DNA of 64,000 nucleotides from Corylus avellana (Eukaryota; Streptophyta; Magnoliopsida; Fagales; Betulaceae), in contig NC_081546.1 of the NCBI RefSeq assembly GCF_901000735.1, positions 29,655,900 to 29,719,899 of the forward strand. The letters are read 5' to 3'. The notes under the pieces were generated by a model. That model had not been told where the DNA came from. It worked only from the letters and a program-made list of their open reading frames with translations, and did no database searches. The number at the start of each line of letters is the position of its first letter. Position 1 is the first letter of the stretch. The position numbers and the translations under genes were made by a program. Positions 9,175 through 20,500 of the stretch are shown piece after piece.

Positions 9175-11317
9175 TGTAGTGACCCAAATAATTAACTAAG
9201 TTTAGATAGCTTAATTAGAGGGTTAATTTGGGTTTTGGGTCACTAGGAATAGTTGAGAGAGCATTTTGAAAATTTTAGACTTATTGACCGTACGTATGCA
9301 TGGGGGACCATGTAGATGCTTGCCTGCAAATAGTACACGGATGTACGTGTGGGGGACCAGCCGTACGTACACTGACTTTTGGGTAAACAACTAGTTAATG
9401 CACGTACGTACGATGCAACCTTTGGATCGTTGGATAAACAGTATTGTATTTACGCTCCAATAGTACCGTACATACGCTGCTTTTCAGAACAGCCTTGCAG
9501 CTCTCACAACTTTTTCCACCTATAAATACCCCACTCCTACACGCCCATTACTCCCCATTTTTGCCCCTAAACTCTCTGAAACCCCTGCGTGAGTGATTTT
9601 GTGAGCTTTTGCTGTTCTTGGTGGATGAGGACAAATTCTTGAAGGTTTTGTTTTAATGAGGTTACCTTCTACGCTCAAGTTTTCTCTTTAGTTATTATAT
9701 TGTTTTTCTAGACTAGCTTAGTTATTGGTTTAAGCTTTTAGCTAGATTATGCATTTAATCTTCATTTAAGTTGGTTTAGCGTTTCACCTTTGTTGAACAG
9801 ATTTTCTTAAACATGAAGTCATTATTTTGAGATAGGAAGTCCTATAAATCCTTTGGGTAACTTTAAGACCAGTTTGGGAGGATATGAGGACGTTTGAACC
9901 AAATGAGGTTCTACCTGAACCTTCTGGGCAGACGTACGACCATGGTCAGGAGCATCCCAGGGAATACCATTTTGGCTAGTCGTTCGGTAGCCTCTGTTTC
10001 CATGTTCTAGGTTCGTTTTAGTTGGACTTAAGAGTAATGATAGGTTTTCCACAGATTTGGAGAACCTGGATCTTTTGGAGGAATAGTCGGAGGGATTATT
10101 CAACCCAAGTGAGTTTTAACTCACATAATGTTCGCCATTTATTTTCCCATGTCACACGACTATTTTGTGTACCAAAACATGCATATTTACAACTCTCACG
10201 ATATACACCTTGCAGCACATGAACTCTATCATTTGTAAAAATGTGCTACTTAACAAGATAATGACATTGACATTTGTAAAAGCATGCATGTAAAATACGG
10301 ACAAGACTAATTGTATCATATGACATGCATGGTACACCGGTACGTGCAAGATAATGGTCATGGGCTTACTATATATGTTAACTTTATGGTCAAATGTGTG
10401 TGAGTTATATAGGCTTCCAATGGTTATTTCGTGATTGGTGCAGCCTTAATAGGCAGTCACTACATAACGTATATCATTAGTAGCATGGGCCACCCGAGGT
10501 TGGACTCGGTCGGGTTGCTAGTATTATGAATGGTAGCGTACAATGGTCGGGGCACTGGCATTGTATTACAGGTCTCTTGGGACAGCGCCAACTCTACTAA
10601 GAATGGGTAATATCTTGGGTAGACCATACTGTGGAACTATCACTGTTACTCATGCTTATAAGTATGTATTACATCCATGGATATCTGTCATATCTAAACC
10701 ATTGCATTCTTTACCAAATGGAGTTCATCATTAAATGACATAGGTATTGTGTGCATTATTACCCACCAAGTCTTTGAAGACTTACCCTTTTATTTTCCCC
10801 CCCCTCTATTATGTATAAATTGCGCAGTTTAGCTAGCATAGAGAGAGATGCCTATAGAACAAACTTAGGTGATTGCTCAGGACTTGATTAGAGTCGTTTT
10901 TAAAGATATGGATCCAGTGTGGCTGAAATCTATGTGGGAATCATGGGATGATGGAGGAACCACACGGGCAGACATAACAAAGATTGATATCGCGTTGGCA
11001 TTACTCAAGCTTAGACGCTAATTTTATTACGTTATTACCTGACATTTATATTTTGGGATGTAATATTTTGATGATCAGTCTTTGACTAGCACATTGGATG
11101 ACCTATTTATATTATGATGTTTTAGTGTTACTCTGGTGATTGTGTGTGTGGAATTTAATTGCTGCTTTATATTCCTATAGTTTAAAGTTTTCCACTATAT
11201 TCTCTCATCTAGGAGAGATAATGATCCCTGAGTTTTGTCCCGTGAGGGATGTACGCTGGGAGATGACCTATGGAGTCAATTACTAGTTAATTGATTTTCA
11301 CGGGACGTTATAGCTTG
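9170..11317 (+). mobile_element. Probable 2.1-kb solo LTR inserted in a LINE
   Basis: The segment 9175-11312 starts TGTAGTGACCC and ends ACGTTATA; a C-to-T change in the terminal CA would explain the TA end. It is flanked by GCTCG (9170-9174) and GCTTG (11313-11317), which I read as a 5-bp target duplication with one transition. LINE homology stops exactly at the left edge and resumes at the right edge. The interior has no pol domains and no second LTR. A core promoter (TATAAATACC at 9521) indicates + orientation. The 5' end carries repeated CGTACGTA and GTGGGGGACCA words (9286-9410). Alternative: a non-autonomous element of another class. Confidence 0.6.
9521..9528 (+). promoter_or_regulatory. 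TATA box of the LTR
   Basis: TATAAATA followed by a C-rich stretch (CCCCACTCCTAC), a usual plant core-promoter layout about 350 bp into the LTR. Consistent with a U3/R boundary. Confidence 0.5.
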
Positions 11318-11921
11318 AAACCATTCCACAACTACCCCAATCCGATGGAAGAACCCACCCTATGTGCATTACAAAGCAAGTTGGGACGTGGTGATAAAGG
11401 TGGAACGTAAATGGACGGGTTTTGGAGTGATAGTAAGGGATCACGATAGGATGGTTTGTGTAGCTCTCAGCAAAACCATGGAAGTATGCCCAGACCCAAC
11501 GATGGCAGAAGCCATGGGGGCCTTATGTGCAGTGGAGTTTTGCCATGACCTGGGTCTACAAGACATGAATCATGATACTGGAAGGGGACTCGAAGCTGGT
11601 AGTCCAAGCATTAAAGGATAATGGCCCTCCCTGGTGCAAATATGGACAGGTCATATGTGATATTCATGCAGTGTCCACTGGTTTTTGAAGCTGGACTGTC
11701 GAGCATGTTAGTAGGGAAGCAAATCATGCAACTCATGGACTGGCCAAGTTGGCAGTTCAAGGTTTCATTGAAAAAATCTGGATGGAGGAAATCCCCTGTT
11801 ATATTCAAGACATCGTAATCCTAGAGCAATTGGCTCTTTTTGTTTAAAGTGTTTTTTACGCTCTAGATTTATTGGAATGGAAGAAGATAGATTTTTCCCA
11901 TTAAAAAAAAAAAAAAAAAAA
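11313..11921 (+). pseudogene. LINE remnant, 3' piece (RNase H) with poly-A
   Basis: Continuation of the LINE at 8780-9174. Reads RWKNPPYVHYKASWDVVIK (about 11344-11400), GFGVIVRDHDRMVCVALSK (about 11420-11475) and MAEAMGALCAVEF (about 11500), the start of a retroelement RNase H domain. It shifts frame near 11575. Ends in a poly-A run at 11903-11921. Interrupted by the LTR and decayed. Confidence 0.85.
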
Positions 11922-12328
11922 TGTTATAATGTCTTAGGAATATAACCATAAATTTAACTTTAGGGGCACACTGCTTTAAAAATAAAAAAATAAATTGAAG
12001 AGCCGAAGTTGTATAAAAAAAAGAAGTAAAATATTTCTTTAACAAATTTAAAAGTTAACAATTTTTTTTTATTAGTATAGGGGGCTAGAGGGGCCATGGC
12101 CCACACCAACCCCCCTCTAACTCCGTCATTTACTGAACTACGTCTCTCACATATTCACAGTTTTATCCTTGTTGATCCCGATACAAATTTTACATTGCAA
12201 TAAGAATTGATTTTTTTCTTCTTCTAAAAGACACTTATTATAAAGTACCAAATAATATATAGTAGAAACTTGTAACCTTAACCTTGAGTCATGGCTTCAA
12301 CTTTCCTTTACCTAAGGAGCTATCATAG
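11922..12328. other. Intergenic spacer
   Basis: AT-rich. 'GGGGCTAGAGGGGCCATGGCCCACACC' type wording near 12080 resembles generic repeat DNA. No gene seen. Confidence 0.4.
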
Positions 12329-12690
12329 TTTTTTTTTAGAGAAATACATTCCAATTTTATTGATAATAATCACGAGCATAAAGCTCTTACATCGCAGGAG
12401 CACAAAGCCCTGAAAATGCAAATTATAGTCGAAGCTATAAAGATACAACATTACCTAAAACCTCCACTAACCTGTGACTAATTTTCAGTTGAAATAACAG
12501 ATTTGCATAAGACAGACGCAATCCAATGCATAGATAGCGCAAATTCCTCCTTGCACCGGGTGCCAGTAGTTTACTTGATGTCCCTGACTCAGGTTGCCTC
12601 CTCCCTACCCTTTCTTTCCCGCCCCTTCCTTTTTGTTCCGCTTTTGTCATTGGCGGGGCTTTCTGGTTGTTATGTCAAAAGAATGGCTCC
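12329..12690 (-). mobile_element. LINE 3' tail, minus strand
   Basis: Read on the minus strand, it ends with GAGCTTTATGCTCGTGATTA, then a TCAATAAAATTGGAATG-type segment and an A tail (poly-T at 12329-12338 on +). Wording such as 'TTTATGCTC', 'TTAGTCACAGGTTAG' and 'AGGGCTTTGTGCTC' relates it to the LINE tails at 2522-3121 and 25850-26631. No open reading frame remains and the 5' boundary is unclear. Confidence 0.6.
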
Positions 12691-12879
12691 TCATTTAAAA
12701 AAAAAAAAGAAAAAGAAAAAAATAATGACTCCTTATTATGACATGACCAATAAAATGTTTTGCTATTGATTTTAAATTCTTAAATATCAATTTCATATAT
12801 AACTTTGACTATTCTATCATGACCTTTCATGGTTTTACAGCATGGTTGTGACTTTTTCTTTTTCTTTTTTTTTTTTCTT

Positions 12880-13130
12880 TTTTTTTAATTGAAGAGACAA
12901 TGTTTGTGTTTCCTATCTCTATTCCTTAAAATTTAAACAGAAAAATCGAAAAATTAGAATTTATCTTTTCACGATCATTTGTTGTAATTTTATCTCTTAA
13001 TCAACTAGTTAAAAAATAGATTGCATGATTTTAACCAAACCATAAGACAAAAAAATAAAATAAAACTACAAGTAAACCCTCTCTATTTGATCACGTACTT
13101 AATTATTGTTCGGATGCTATAAATTGTTAA
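12880..13130 (+). promoter_or_regulatory. Promoter region of peptide copy 2
   Basis: Contains the family module (GAAGAGACAA near 12893, AGAATTTATCTTTTCACG near 12955, GTTGTAATTTTATCTC). A distal part shared with copy 3 follows: ACTACAAGTA near 13066, CTCTATTTG, and GTTCGGATGCTATAAATTGT with a TATA box at about 13118-13125, some 55 bp before the ATG. Confidence 0.5.
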
Positions 13131-13176
13131 TGTTTAATGCAAGACTTTTAAACATTGAAACGAAATCAAAGGAGAG

Positions 13177-13638
13177 ATGGGTGCTATGGCTAAAATGGTT
13201 ATGAAAAAATTTGTTTTGATCGACGATTGTGGTGGTGTTGAACATCCTTGTTCAAACTAGCTATGGTGCAAGCAAACAACCGTTTGTTTTCCTCTTTCTC
13301 TCTCAATCAACCCCCTTCTCGCACTCCTTTTCCACATCCCCATCCCATTATCTCCCTCTCTCCACATAATGATGCTATTGGTAGATCTGAGGGAATTATC
13401 GTTCAAAGAGACAAAATACTCCCAAGGAAAATAAAAATCCTGGTCCCATAAATACTCAGGAGGAAAAAGAAAATATATATTAATTCAAAATTAGAAGAAG
13501 CAAAAAAAAGCATGTAAGAAAGAGTGTACGGGAAAGGCCGGAAAGACGAGAAAAGGTTCGCGTAGCAATCCCTCGACCAGGTCAGTATATCAAGAATGTA
13601 TGAAAGACTGCATAAAGAAAAAAATTGAGGAGGCCTAA
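13177..13638 (+). pseudogene. CX3C-X23-CX3C secreted peptide, copy 2 (degenerate)
   Basis: The ATG at 13177 (GGAGAGATGGGTGCTATGGC) begins the family's signal-peptide start (MGAMAKMVMKKFVL). A small insertion then destroys the hydrophobic core and gives a stop near 13258. The linker is readable in another frame (about 13260-13450: SLNQPPSRTPF, SLSPHNDA, KILPRKIKILVP). The cysteine domain is readable at about 13512-13638: CKKEC, exactly 23 residues, CMKDC, then a KKKIEEA end. A run of eight A just before the first Cys (13502-13509) looks like a one-base homopolymer slip. The 3' flank matches copy 1 up to about 13770. A decayed paralogue. Confidence 0.6.
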
Positions 13639-13769
13639 GATTTTGAATCCGGTAAAAACTCCTAACCCTTCTCTCTCTCTCTCTCTTTCTATTAATTTTA
13701 ATTTTAATTCAATTTTGAACTTTATTTTATTTTGCTTGTAAATTATAGATGGTCACATGATCAATTATT

Positions 13770-14095
13770 AGTAATATCCCGCCTTAAAGTTATTATGGAA
13801 GGTGATGCTCTGAAAATAGTTTATGCTTTTCAGACAGAAGACCAATTATGGCAAAGATACAGTACGTTAATTGAAGATGCGTAGATTGTTTTGTAAAGCT
13901 TCCAATCTTAGGTTGTGATGCATATAAGAAGAGCAGCAAATATGGCGGTACACCTGTTGGGCACTCCATATACCAACGGAGAAAATTTGGTTGAATGAAT
14001 ATCTTGATTTTATTCATGATGGAAGAATATTCATTTTTGTGTTCTATGATGTAATTCTTAATTTTCCCCTTTCCCATATTGAATATAAAAAAAAG
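13770..14095 (+). pseudogene. LINE RNase H scrap
   Basis: Reads VIMEGDALKIVYAFQTED (about 13790-13845) and VVMHIRRAANMAVHLLG (about 13913-13965), a retroelement RNase H C-terminal half with intervening stops, followed by a short 3' region and A-rich tail at 14087. It landed in the conserved 3' flank of peptide copy 2. Confidence 0.75.
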
Positions 14096-15549
14096 GACCA
14101 GATTTTAAATATAAAATCAATAAGAATGGGGTATAATCACTGTCTTTTACACAATTAATACTACATATTATTATTTTTATTTTATTTTTTACTCTCTCAA
14201 AGTTTATATAAATTTTAAAATCACCATTAGATTAAAATTTAATAGTAATCAATCACAAATCTAATAATAACTTTATAACCACCTATATCAACTCTATAAG
14301 GATAAAAATATGAATAATGCTTGACAGCATCACTTTTCTAGAATTCATCAAAAAAAAAAAAAAAAAAAGTGATGTGGTATGATAAAATTTTTTTTTTTAA
14401 AAAAAAGAGTAATATAAAAGTGTAAATGCAAAATTACTTTTTTGCCGTCCCAAATCACTTTTTTTGTATGAATTTTTTTTATAAAAAGTGATGTCCTCCC
14501 GCATTATTCTAATTAAAGAGATAATATGTAGCATTACTACTTTTACACTCTATTAGAGAATTGTCATGTACATGCATTGTCATTTCATGCATATAATTGA
14601 AGCACCTAAATCTCTATTAACCAGCCAAAATAATGAGACAATTGCACAACCACTTCTAGCATACCAATGCGGTGACCGTTAGGCCATTCTTGTCAAGTCT
14701 CTTGGTAAAATGGATTCTTTTCATTTAAAGCGGAGATGAGTTGGTTCATTATTTTTATAAAAATAAAATTATTATTTTACCTTTTATGAATAATTTTATA
14801 CATTAAATATAAAAAATATTTCACTTGAAATAAAGAATATCCGATTATTTGAGTGACGGCACAATCTTATAGGAGTTTATGATATAATGGCTTGGCAATA
14901 ATGGCATTCCACGTCTGATCATAATTGTGCATCTCTGTCAAGCACAGTGGACTGTCTGCTAATTAGTTCACATTACACGCGACCGACCTATGAGCACACA
15001 TATTAAATTTAGCCTTTTCCATGTGTCATGCTTGCACTGCATGCCCTGAATTGACCCATGCTCAACGTGTTTAATTTACCTTTACATTATCAAATACTCT
15101 CGGATTTGTCTTTATAAAGTCGACAATTAAAATATTTATAATATAACAACATATGTTGAAATGCTTAATTAAGATCTTAATTAAGTGTTGAATTATGAGA
15201 ACACAAGATAATTATAAATATGTTATGTCAACAATATAAAATAAATATAGTAAATAATTATAAACATATATACTAGTACGTTGTTGGGTAAGAAAATTTT
15301 TATATAAATTTTTTACAAATTAATATTGCAATAACCTTTACACTATTTATATCGGTTATTAAAATGTAAACGATTACGTACGTAATAGTCTACATAATAC
15401 TTATTATATTTACAAATTGACATGCATGTCAAGTTGTTATATTAGTTATTAGCATTATATGATATTTCACATAATGCCAATTACAACGTTAACTACTAAA
15501 ATACAAACTGTTACATGTACATGACAATTTATGTGACATTCATCTTTAA
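14096..15549. other. Intergenic, AT-rich; half-MITE at 14594-14720
   Basis: No gene seen. 14340-14500 contains A/T runs and repeated GTGATGT words in inverted order. 14594-14720 matches one half of the outer MITE at 7280-7658 (AAATCTCTATTAACC, then AATAATGAG) but lacks its inner insertion. Confidence 0.5.
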
Positions 15550-15668
15550 ATAATAGCTCAGTCAGTTGGAGACGATGTGTTATGAAGCAATTAGAGGTTT
15601 CTAGTTCGAATGTTTTTTTCCCCTTCACTCTCCTAATTGTGTGCGGACATCTCAATTTTATTATTTTT
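15550..15668 (+). mobile_element. tRNA-derived SINE
   Basis: A box A-like TAGCTCAGTCAGTTGG (about 15554-15569) and a box B-like AGTTCGAATG (about 15603-15612) at tRNA-like spacing. A pyrimidine-rich body follows, with GTGCGGACATCTC, shared in kind with the SINE at 16738. It is a SINE head rather than a tRNA, because no cloverleaf acceptor can be formed. Confidence 0.65.
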
Positions 15669-16084
15669 TTAATATATATACTGTATACTTTTCATTGAAT
15701 ATAGGCTTTCATCTGCATTTATATGAGGGTTAAAATAAAAGGTGCAGTAATCCGAGCATTTTCCTTACAAATATATAATTCTTCTATGACTAAAGTTGAT
15801 TAGTAATACGTTTTAATAAAACAAATCTAATATTTTTGGGGAACGAATTCATAAAATATATATATTTTATAAATAATTTTAAACATTTTGGGACATGAGT
15901 CCGCCCTTATTTGTCACTAAAAAAGTATTTGTATGGTGAATCCAAACACGTGTTATTCGTCACAAAAGAAGCATTTTTAGAATATTATTTACATCTATTC
16001 TAAGGCTTTGGTCGTTAATGCTTTTTGAAAAGTGTTTTTATTTATTTTTTTTTTTTTTATGAAGTATTTTTTGTTTGACATGTT

Positions 16085-16170
16085 TGCAAAAGGAAAGAGG
16101 AGGTAAAATTCAAACTAGTGATTTTCGCTTTATGAGGTATGGTCCTTAACCGATTGAGCTACTCTTTTGA
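16085..16170 (-). mobile_element. tRNA-derived SINE fragment, minus strand
   Basis: Read on the minus strand: GTAGCTCAATCGGTTAAGGA (box A-like), then TCATAAAGCGAAAATCACTA and a degenerate box B (AGTTTGAATTTTACC), then CTCCTCTTTCC. Same family as the SINE at 16738-16846. Confidence 0.6.
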
Positions 16171-16291
16171 GATATAAAATAATATAAATATAAAAATAAT
16201 TTTGTGTGTTTTATATTATAAATTATTTGTTAATTTTCTTGTTTTGAAAAAAGAAAACAATAAAAATAATCTTTGTTAAAAGAAAAAAAAA

Positions 16292-16875
16292 ATGTTAATA
16301 ACTTTTTTGGTACTTTGGTTTTAACGTCTTTATTTTTTTTCCCTAAATTTTAAAACCAGATAAATCTGATATCTCACCTACGGGAAAAGACAAAATCAAT
16401 ACATTCGTTAGTTTTTGTCAATCCTAATTAATGGAATTCCACGTCATCTCCATTAATATCGCGACACTTGTCCTAAAAATTTAAAATAATTTTTTTAAAA
16501 AAAAAAACTAAACCTAAATTTTTTTTGTTAGGTTTAGTTTTTTTTATTTATTATTATTATTTTATTTTTAATTTTTAGGACACATGGCATATTATGGGAG
16601 TGACACGTAAAATTCTATTAATTGAGATTGACAAAAACTAACGATGGTATTGATTTTGTCTTTTTTTTTTTTTATATATATATAAATGAAGTATCAGATT
16701 TATCTGATTTTAAAACTGGTTAAAATCGAAGTATAAAGTTCCCAAGGGATAGCTCAATTGCTAGAAATCACGTCTTATGAAGCGAAGGTCACTAATTCGA
16801 ATTTCTCCTCCTCTTTTATAGTTTTATGTAGACATGTCCAAAAATTGAAGTATAAAAAAAAGTTAATAAAAAAAA
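16292..16875. mobile_element. Foldback element carrying a nested SINE
   Basis: Long inverted arms. The left arm runs about 16292-16510 (TTAATAACTTTTTTGG, TTTTAAAACCAGATAAATCT, AAAGACAAAATCAATAC, GACAAAAACTAAC read from the other arm). The right arm runs about 16560-16875. The centre is an AAACCTAA palindrome. The SINE sits within the right terminal repeat, so the foldback is the older insertion. No coding capacity. Confidence 0.65.
16728..16856 (+). mobile_element. SINE with 10-bp target duplication
   Basis: The body 16738-16846 is flanked by GAAGTATAAA (16728-16737 and 16847-16856). Box A-like GGATAGCTCAATTGCTAG, then TTATGAAGCGAAGGTCAC and box B-like AATTCGAATTTC. Inserted in the foldback arm. 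Confidence 0.75.
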
Positions 16876-17576
16876 AAAAAAAAACCTGTAATTAATTTTC
16901 AACAGCAATATCATCATTTCCTTTTCCTGGGAGTGCGAGGTAACCTTATATATAACTGTCCATCCATCCTCTTTTCTAGTGAGAGAATTAATTGGGAAAG
17001 CAAAAGCTAGAGGAGCAAATAGTGTTTCAATGGGATAGATGCAGAGCTTGATTCGTACAAAAAAAGCAAACAACACGCTTACAAACTACACAGGTACAGC
17101 AAAATCATTTGCTCTCTCCTTTTCATGTATCTCTCTCTAGCTCTCTGTGGTTGGGTAGCGTGTAGCTGTAGAAACTAGAAACTAACAAAATCCTACTTCT
17201 TCTACTGTTCGGACGCAAAGACAATATGAATGAAAGAACACAACAGAAAACGGAACAGATGCAGAGCATTATGTTGTGCCTCGGAAAAGAGCGACTCCTC
17301 TCTATAATTCCGTGTTTGGGTTTTCAATCCCGAGACCCAAAAGTGGCAAAAAGAAAATAGAAAGGAAATTTGATTTGCTTTTTTTTTTTTTTTGTGTTTT
17401 TAAAAAGGAAATAGGGTTTGTTTGTTATGTACTAGATGAGTTTGAGTGTGTATGGGGTTAATGGGTTGGGTATCAACAGTTGAAAAGTATGAGTTCCATA
17501 AAGAGCCAAACCAAACCCTTTCCCTTTCATATTTTACCAAACAGATCGCTTTGTAAAGTAGCTTGCTTATTATTAT
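16876..17576 (+). promoter_or_regulatory. 5' region of the LAX2-like gene
   Basis: About 700 bp upstream of the first ATG, with CTCTCTCT stretches (17110-17145). No certain TATA box or transcription start can be fixed by eye. Small ORFs here carry no recognisable domain. Confidence 0.35.
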
Positions 17577-17591
17577 ATGCACTACTCCTCA

Positions 17592-20500
17592 ATGGCTTCT
17601 TCTTCTTCTTCTTCTCACAAATCCATCCAAGATTACAAACTAATTAAAGCTGAAGAAGATGAACAAGGAGGAGACTGGCTTGAGCTAGGGTTAGGGTTAG
17701 GGTTTGGAACAGCAGCTTGCAGGAAAGTGGAAGAAGAAAATCATCATCAGCATAGATCAAACGACCCGGTTTCAGTTCCTCTTTCCTCTTCAGTACCCTT
17801 GCAAACCAACCAGGAGTTAGGTTTAGGGTTAGGGTTAGGGTTAGGGTTAGGTTTAAGGTTTGATAATGATGATGGTGTCTGCAGGCGTGTACTGGCGCCG
17901 TCTAGTTTTAATTATCACAACCTGTTGTGGCCAGATCGTTGTCATCATCATCATTACGATCATGATCATGATGATCATCATACTGCCATGCCTTCATGGC
18001 CATGGCATGTTGATGACTGGCAAATGCCGGTTCCCGATGATACTCATCATCATTACTACTCCACAACAAGACCCCATTCCACTGGTTTCTGGTTTACCCT
18101 CCGCTCCTTAACCAACCGGTGAGTGTGATCAGCAACCTTTTAATTTCCTTGTGTTCATCATTACACATCCTTTCCTTCTTTTTCTTTTTCATTTTTTTTT
18201 CCTCCCTCTTTTGTTGTTTTCTGGTGACTTTCTTTCTGGTGGGTCTTTCTCTGATCAGTACTACTACTCTTATACAAACTTTCGTTTTTTTTTTATAGTT
18301 TAGATTAGAAAGTACATTTTTAAGACATGATTTTAACGTTAGTTTTCCATCTCATGTACTCAAGTGTTCCTTTCTCTTTCTTATAACTTGCTTCTTATAT
18401 TTTTTTCTTTTTTTTTCATCATTGTTTATATATATATATATATTGGTTGTGTTTTGGTGATGGGGTTGTGTTTGAATGATATGTTGTGAGGTGCAGGGAC
18501 GGGGAAGGGGTGCCTCAAATACCGAAGGCGTACATTAGAGTGAAGTAAGTGGTGCACGTTAGCATCCATACATGATCATATCATCGTCACATTTTTTCTT
18601 CATAGCTAATGATGGTGTTCAGTGAAATGAGTGGGAAAAGAAAAGCTGACGTTTACTTTTCTTTTTTGGGTTTTGGTGTCGTCCTCCTTTTTGCTGGTTT
18701 TGAAATAAAAAAAGGGACGAGAACGTGACGGTTTTCATGGTTAAAAAGTACCTGGTTAGAAAGCTTGGTCTCTCCAACGAGGCTGAGGTAATTTCTCTCT
18801 CTCTCTCTCTGTGATATTTAATAATTACTGAGGATATATATAATTACAGGCAAGGCAATAGGCATGCATGAAAGTGATTTGTTGTTTTAGCTAGTGAGGT
18901 GACAATTAAAGCGCTCTCATTGAGTGAATGCTATTTTTATCGTTGTAGTCTGTGCGGTACTCGATCATCGATCGCCATGCAGATGGCCGGATCTAGCCAT
19001 TTGATATGTTAAGAGTTTTTTAGGGTTTTGGTGAAGGAATGGGCAATGTGGAGTACTATTATTGTCATTTCAATGGTGTCCTTTGACAAGCCTTCTCATA
19101 CTTCAATCTTCCTTCTTTTTTATTTTTTTGCTTTAGCCAGCTGCCACTTCACACTACACACCCTACTACATCTCAATGCTTTCTGTCGTCTTACTTAAAG
19201 GGAGGCTATCATTTCTTACTATTAATTATTGCAGTATATGAAATATTACTAGAAATGTTACACATACTCTTAGACCATTGGGTGTTATATGTAATTTGTG
19301 TTGTCTTAAGATCGAAGAGGGTATCATTTCTTGTTGATATAAGAATATATGAAAAATTATAGAGAAATGTTACACATACTTTCGAAATGTTACCATTGGG
19401 TGTTATATGTAATTTGTGTTGTCTTAAGATCGAAGAGGGTATCATTTCTTGCTGATATAAGAATATATGAAAAACTATAGAAAAATGTTACACATACTTT
19501 CGAGTGTTCACTTATTGAAATCTTTGTACGGACGTGTGTTCATGCCTGCTCGTTCTTGATGCAAGAGCTTAATTACTTTGGTAGTAGAGTGAGATGAAAT
19601 TAACAAATTAATTTCCTTTATGAAAAATAGATTCTTAGCTAAGATTCGTTTAACTAAGTTCTTTGTCCTCCAATTTTGACTATATATGCACTTTTAGAAA
19701 GTTCAATTGTGATGAATTAAAATAATCATATGGAAGGCATAAAGGTATCATTCATTTATTTAAAGTTGCCTTTTATTGATTTGTCTGTCTTTCTGTTGGG
19801 TGAGTACTATAAGAATCCTATTGAAGCTCACCCAAGTCATCTTTACTTGGTAGAAGGTTTATCCATGCACTAGATGCCATGGCAAAACTTTAGTGTTAAT
19901 GATTTTACATGAACATGAGTTGGGGTAAAAAATCTTTTCATTTCAATTGCATATTAGAAATAGGATAAGTGCATATATATATATATGAATTCGGGCCCGT
20001 ATAATTCGAATAATATAGATGAAGCCTACATGCTATATATGTTATAATATTAATTAAATAATATGATGTCAATTGGGTTGAACATGATGAACTCCAAGAA
20101 GACGTGGCAGACCTTGTCAAGGACCAATGGCATTTTTTGGTATTAAAAATGAACAGGAAAGCAAATTTCATATAAAATGCACATATAGATGTGCTGATGA
20201 TCCATTTAAATAAGTATCAAGACAGGAATAAAGTAATCATAGAATGGCAATGACTGCATTGAAATACCAAAAAAAAAAAAAAGGGAAATACCCATTGAAT
20301 GGCAAAAAGAACCTATAATATAATTTAACTTCTCGAGAATTTGTTCAATTATTTGTGGTTTAGCTAGAAACTCGATTAGTATGGAGTGATTTAGATTGTG
20401 CATTTTTGCTCGAGTTCAATAGATTTTCCTTAAGGCTTATGTATCCATTCTATCTTTTACTTTGTGAGATCCTTGTCAAATAGTGATAAATAAATCATCC

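Noticed and set aside
15550..15625. tRNA gene
   Set aside because: Box A and box B-like words are present, but the ends cannot pair as an acceptor stem, and a pyrimidine-rich body continues as in a SINE. Called a SINE instead.
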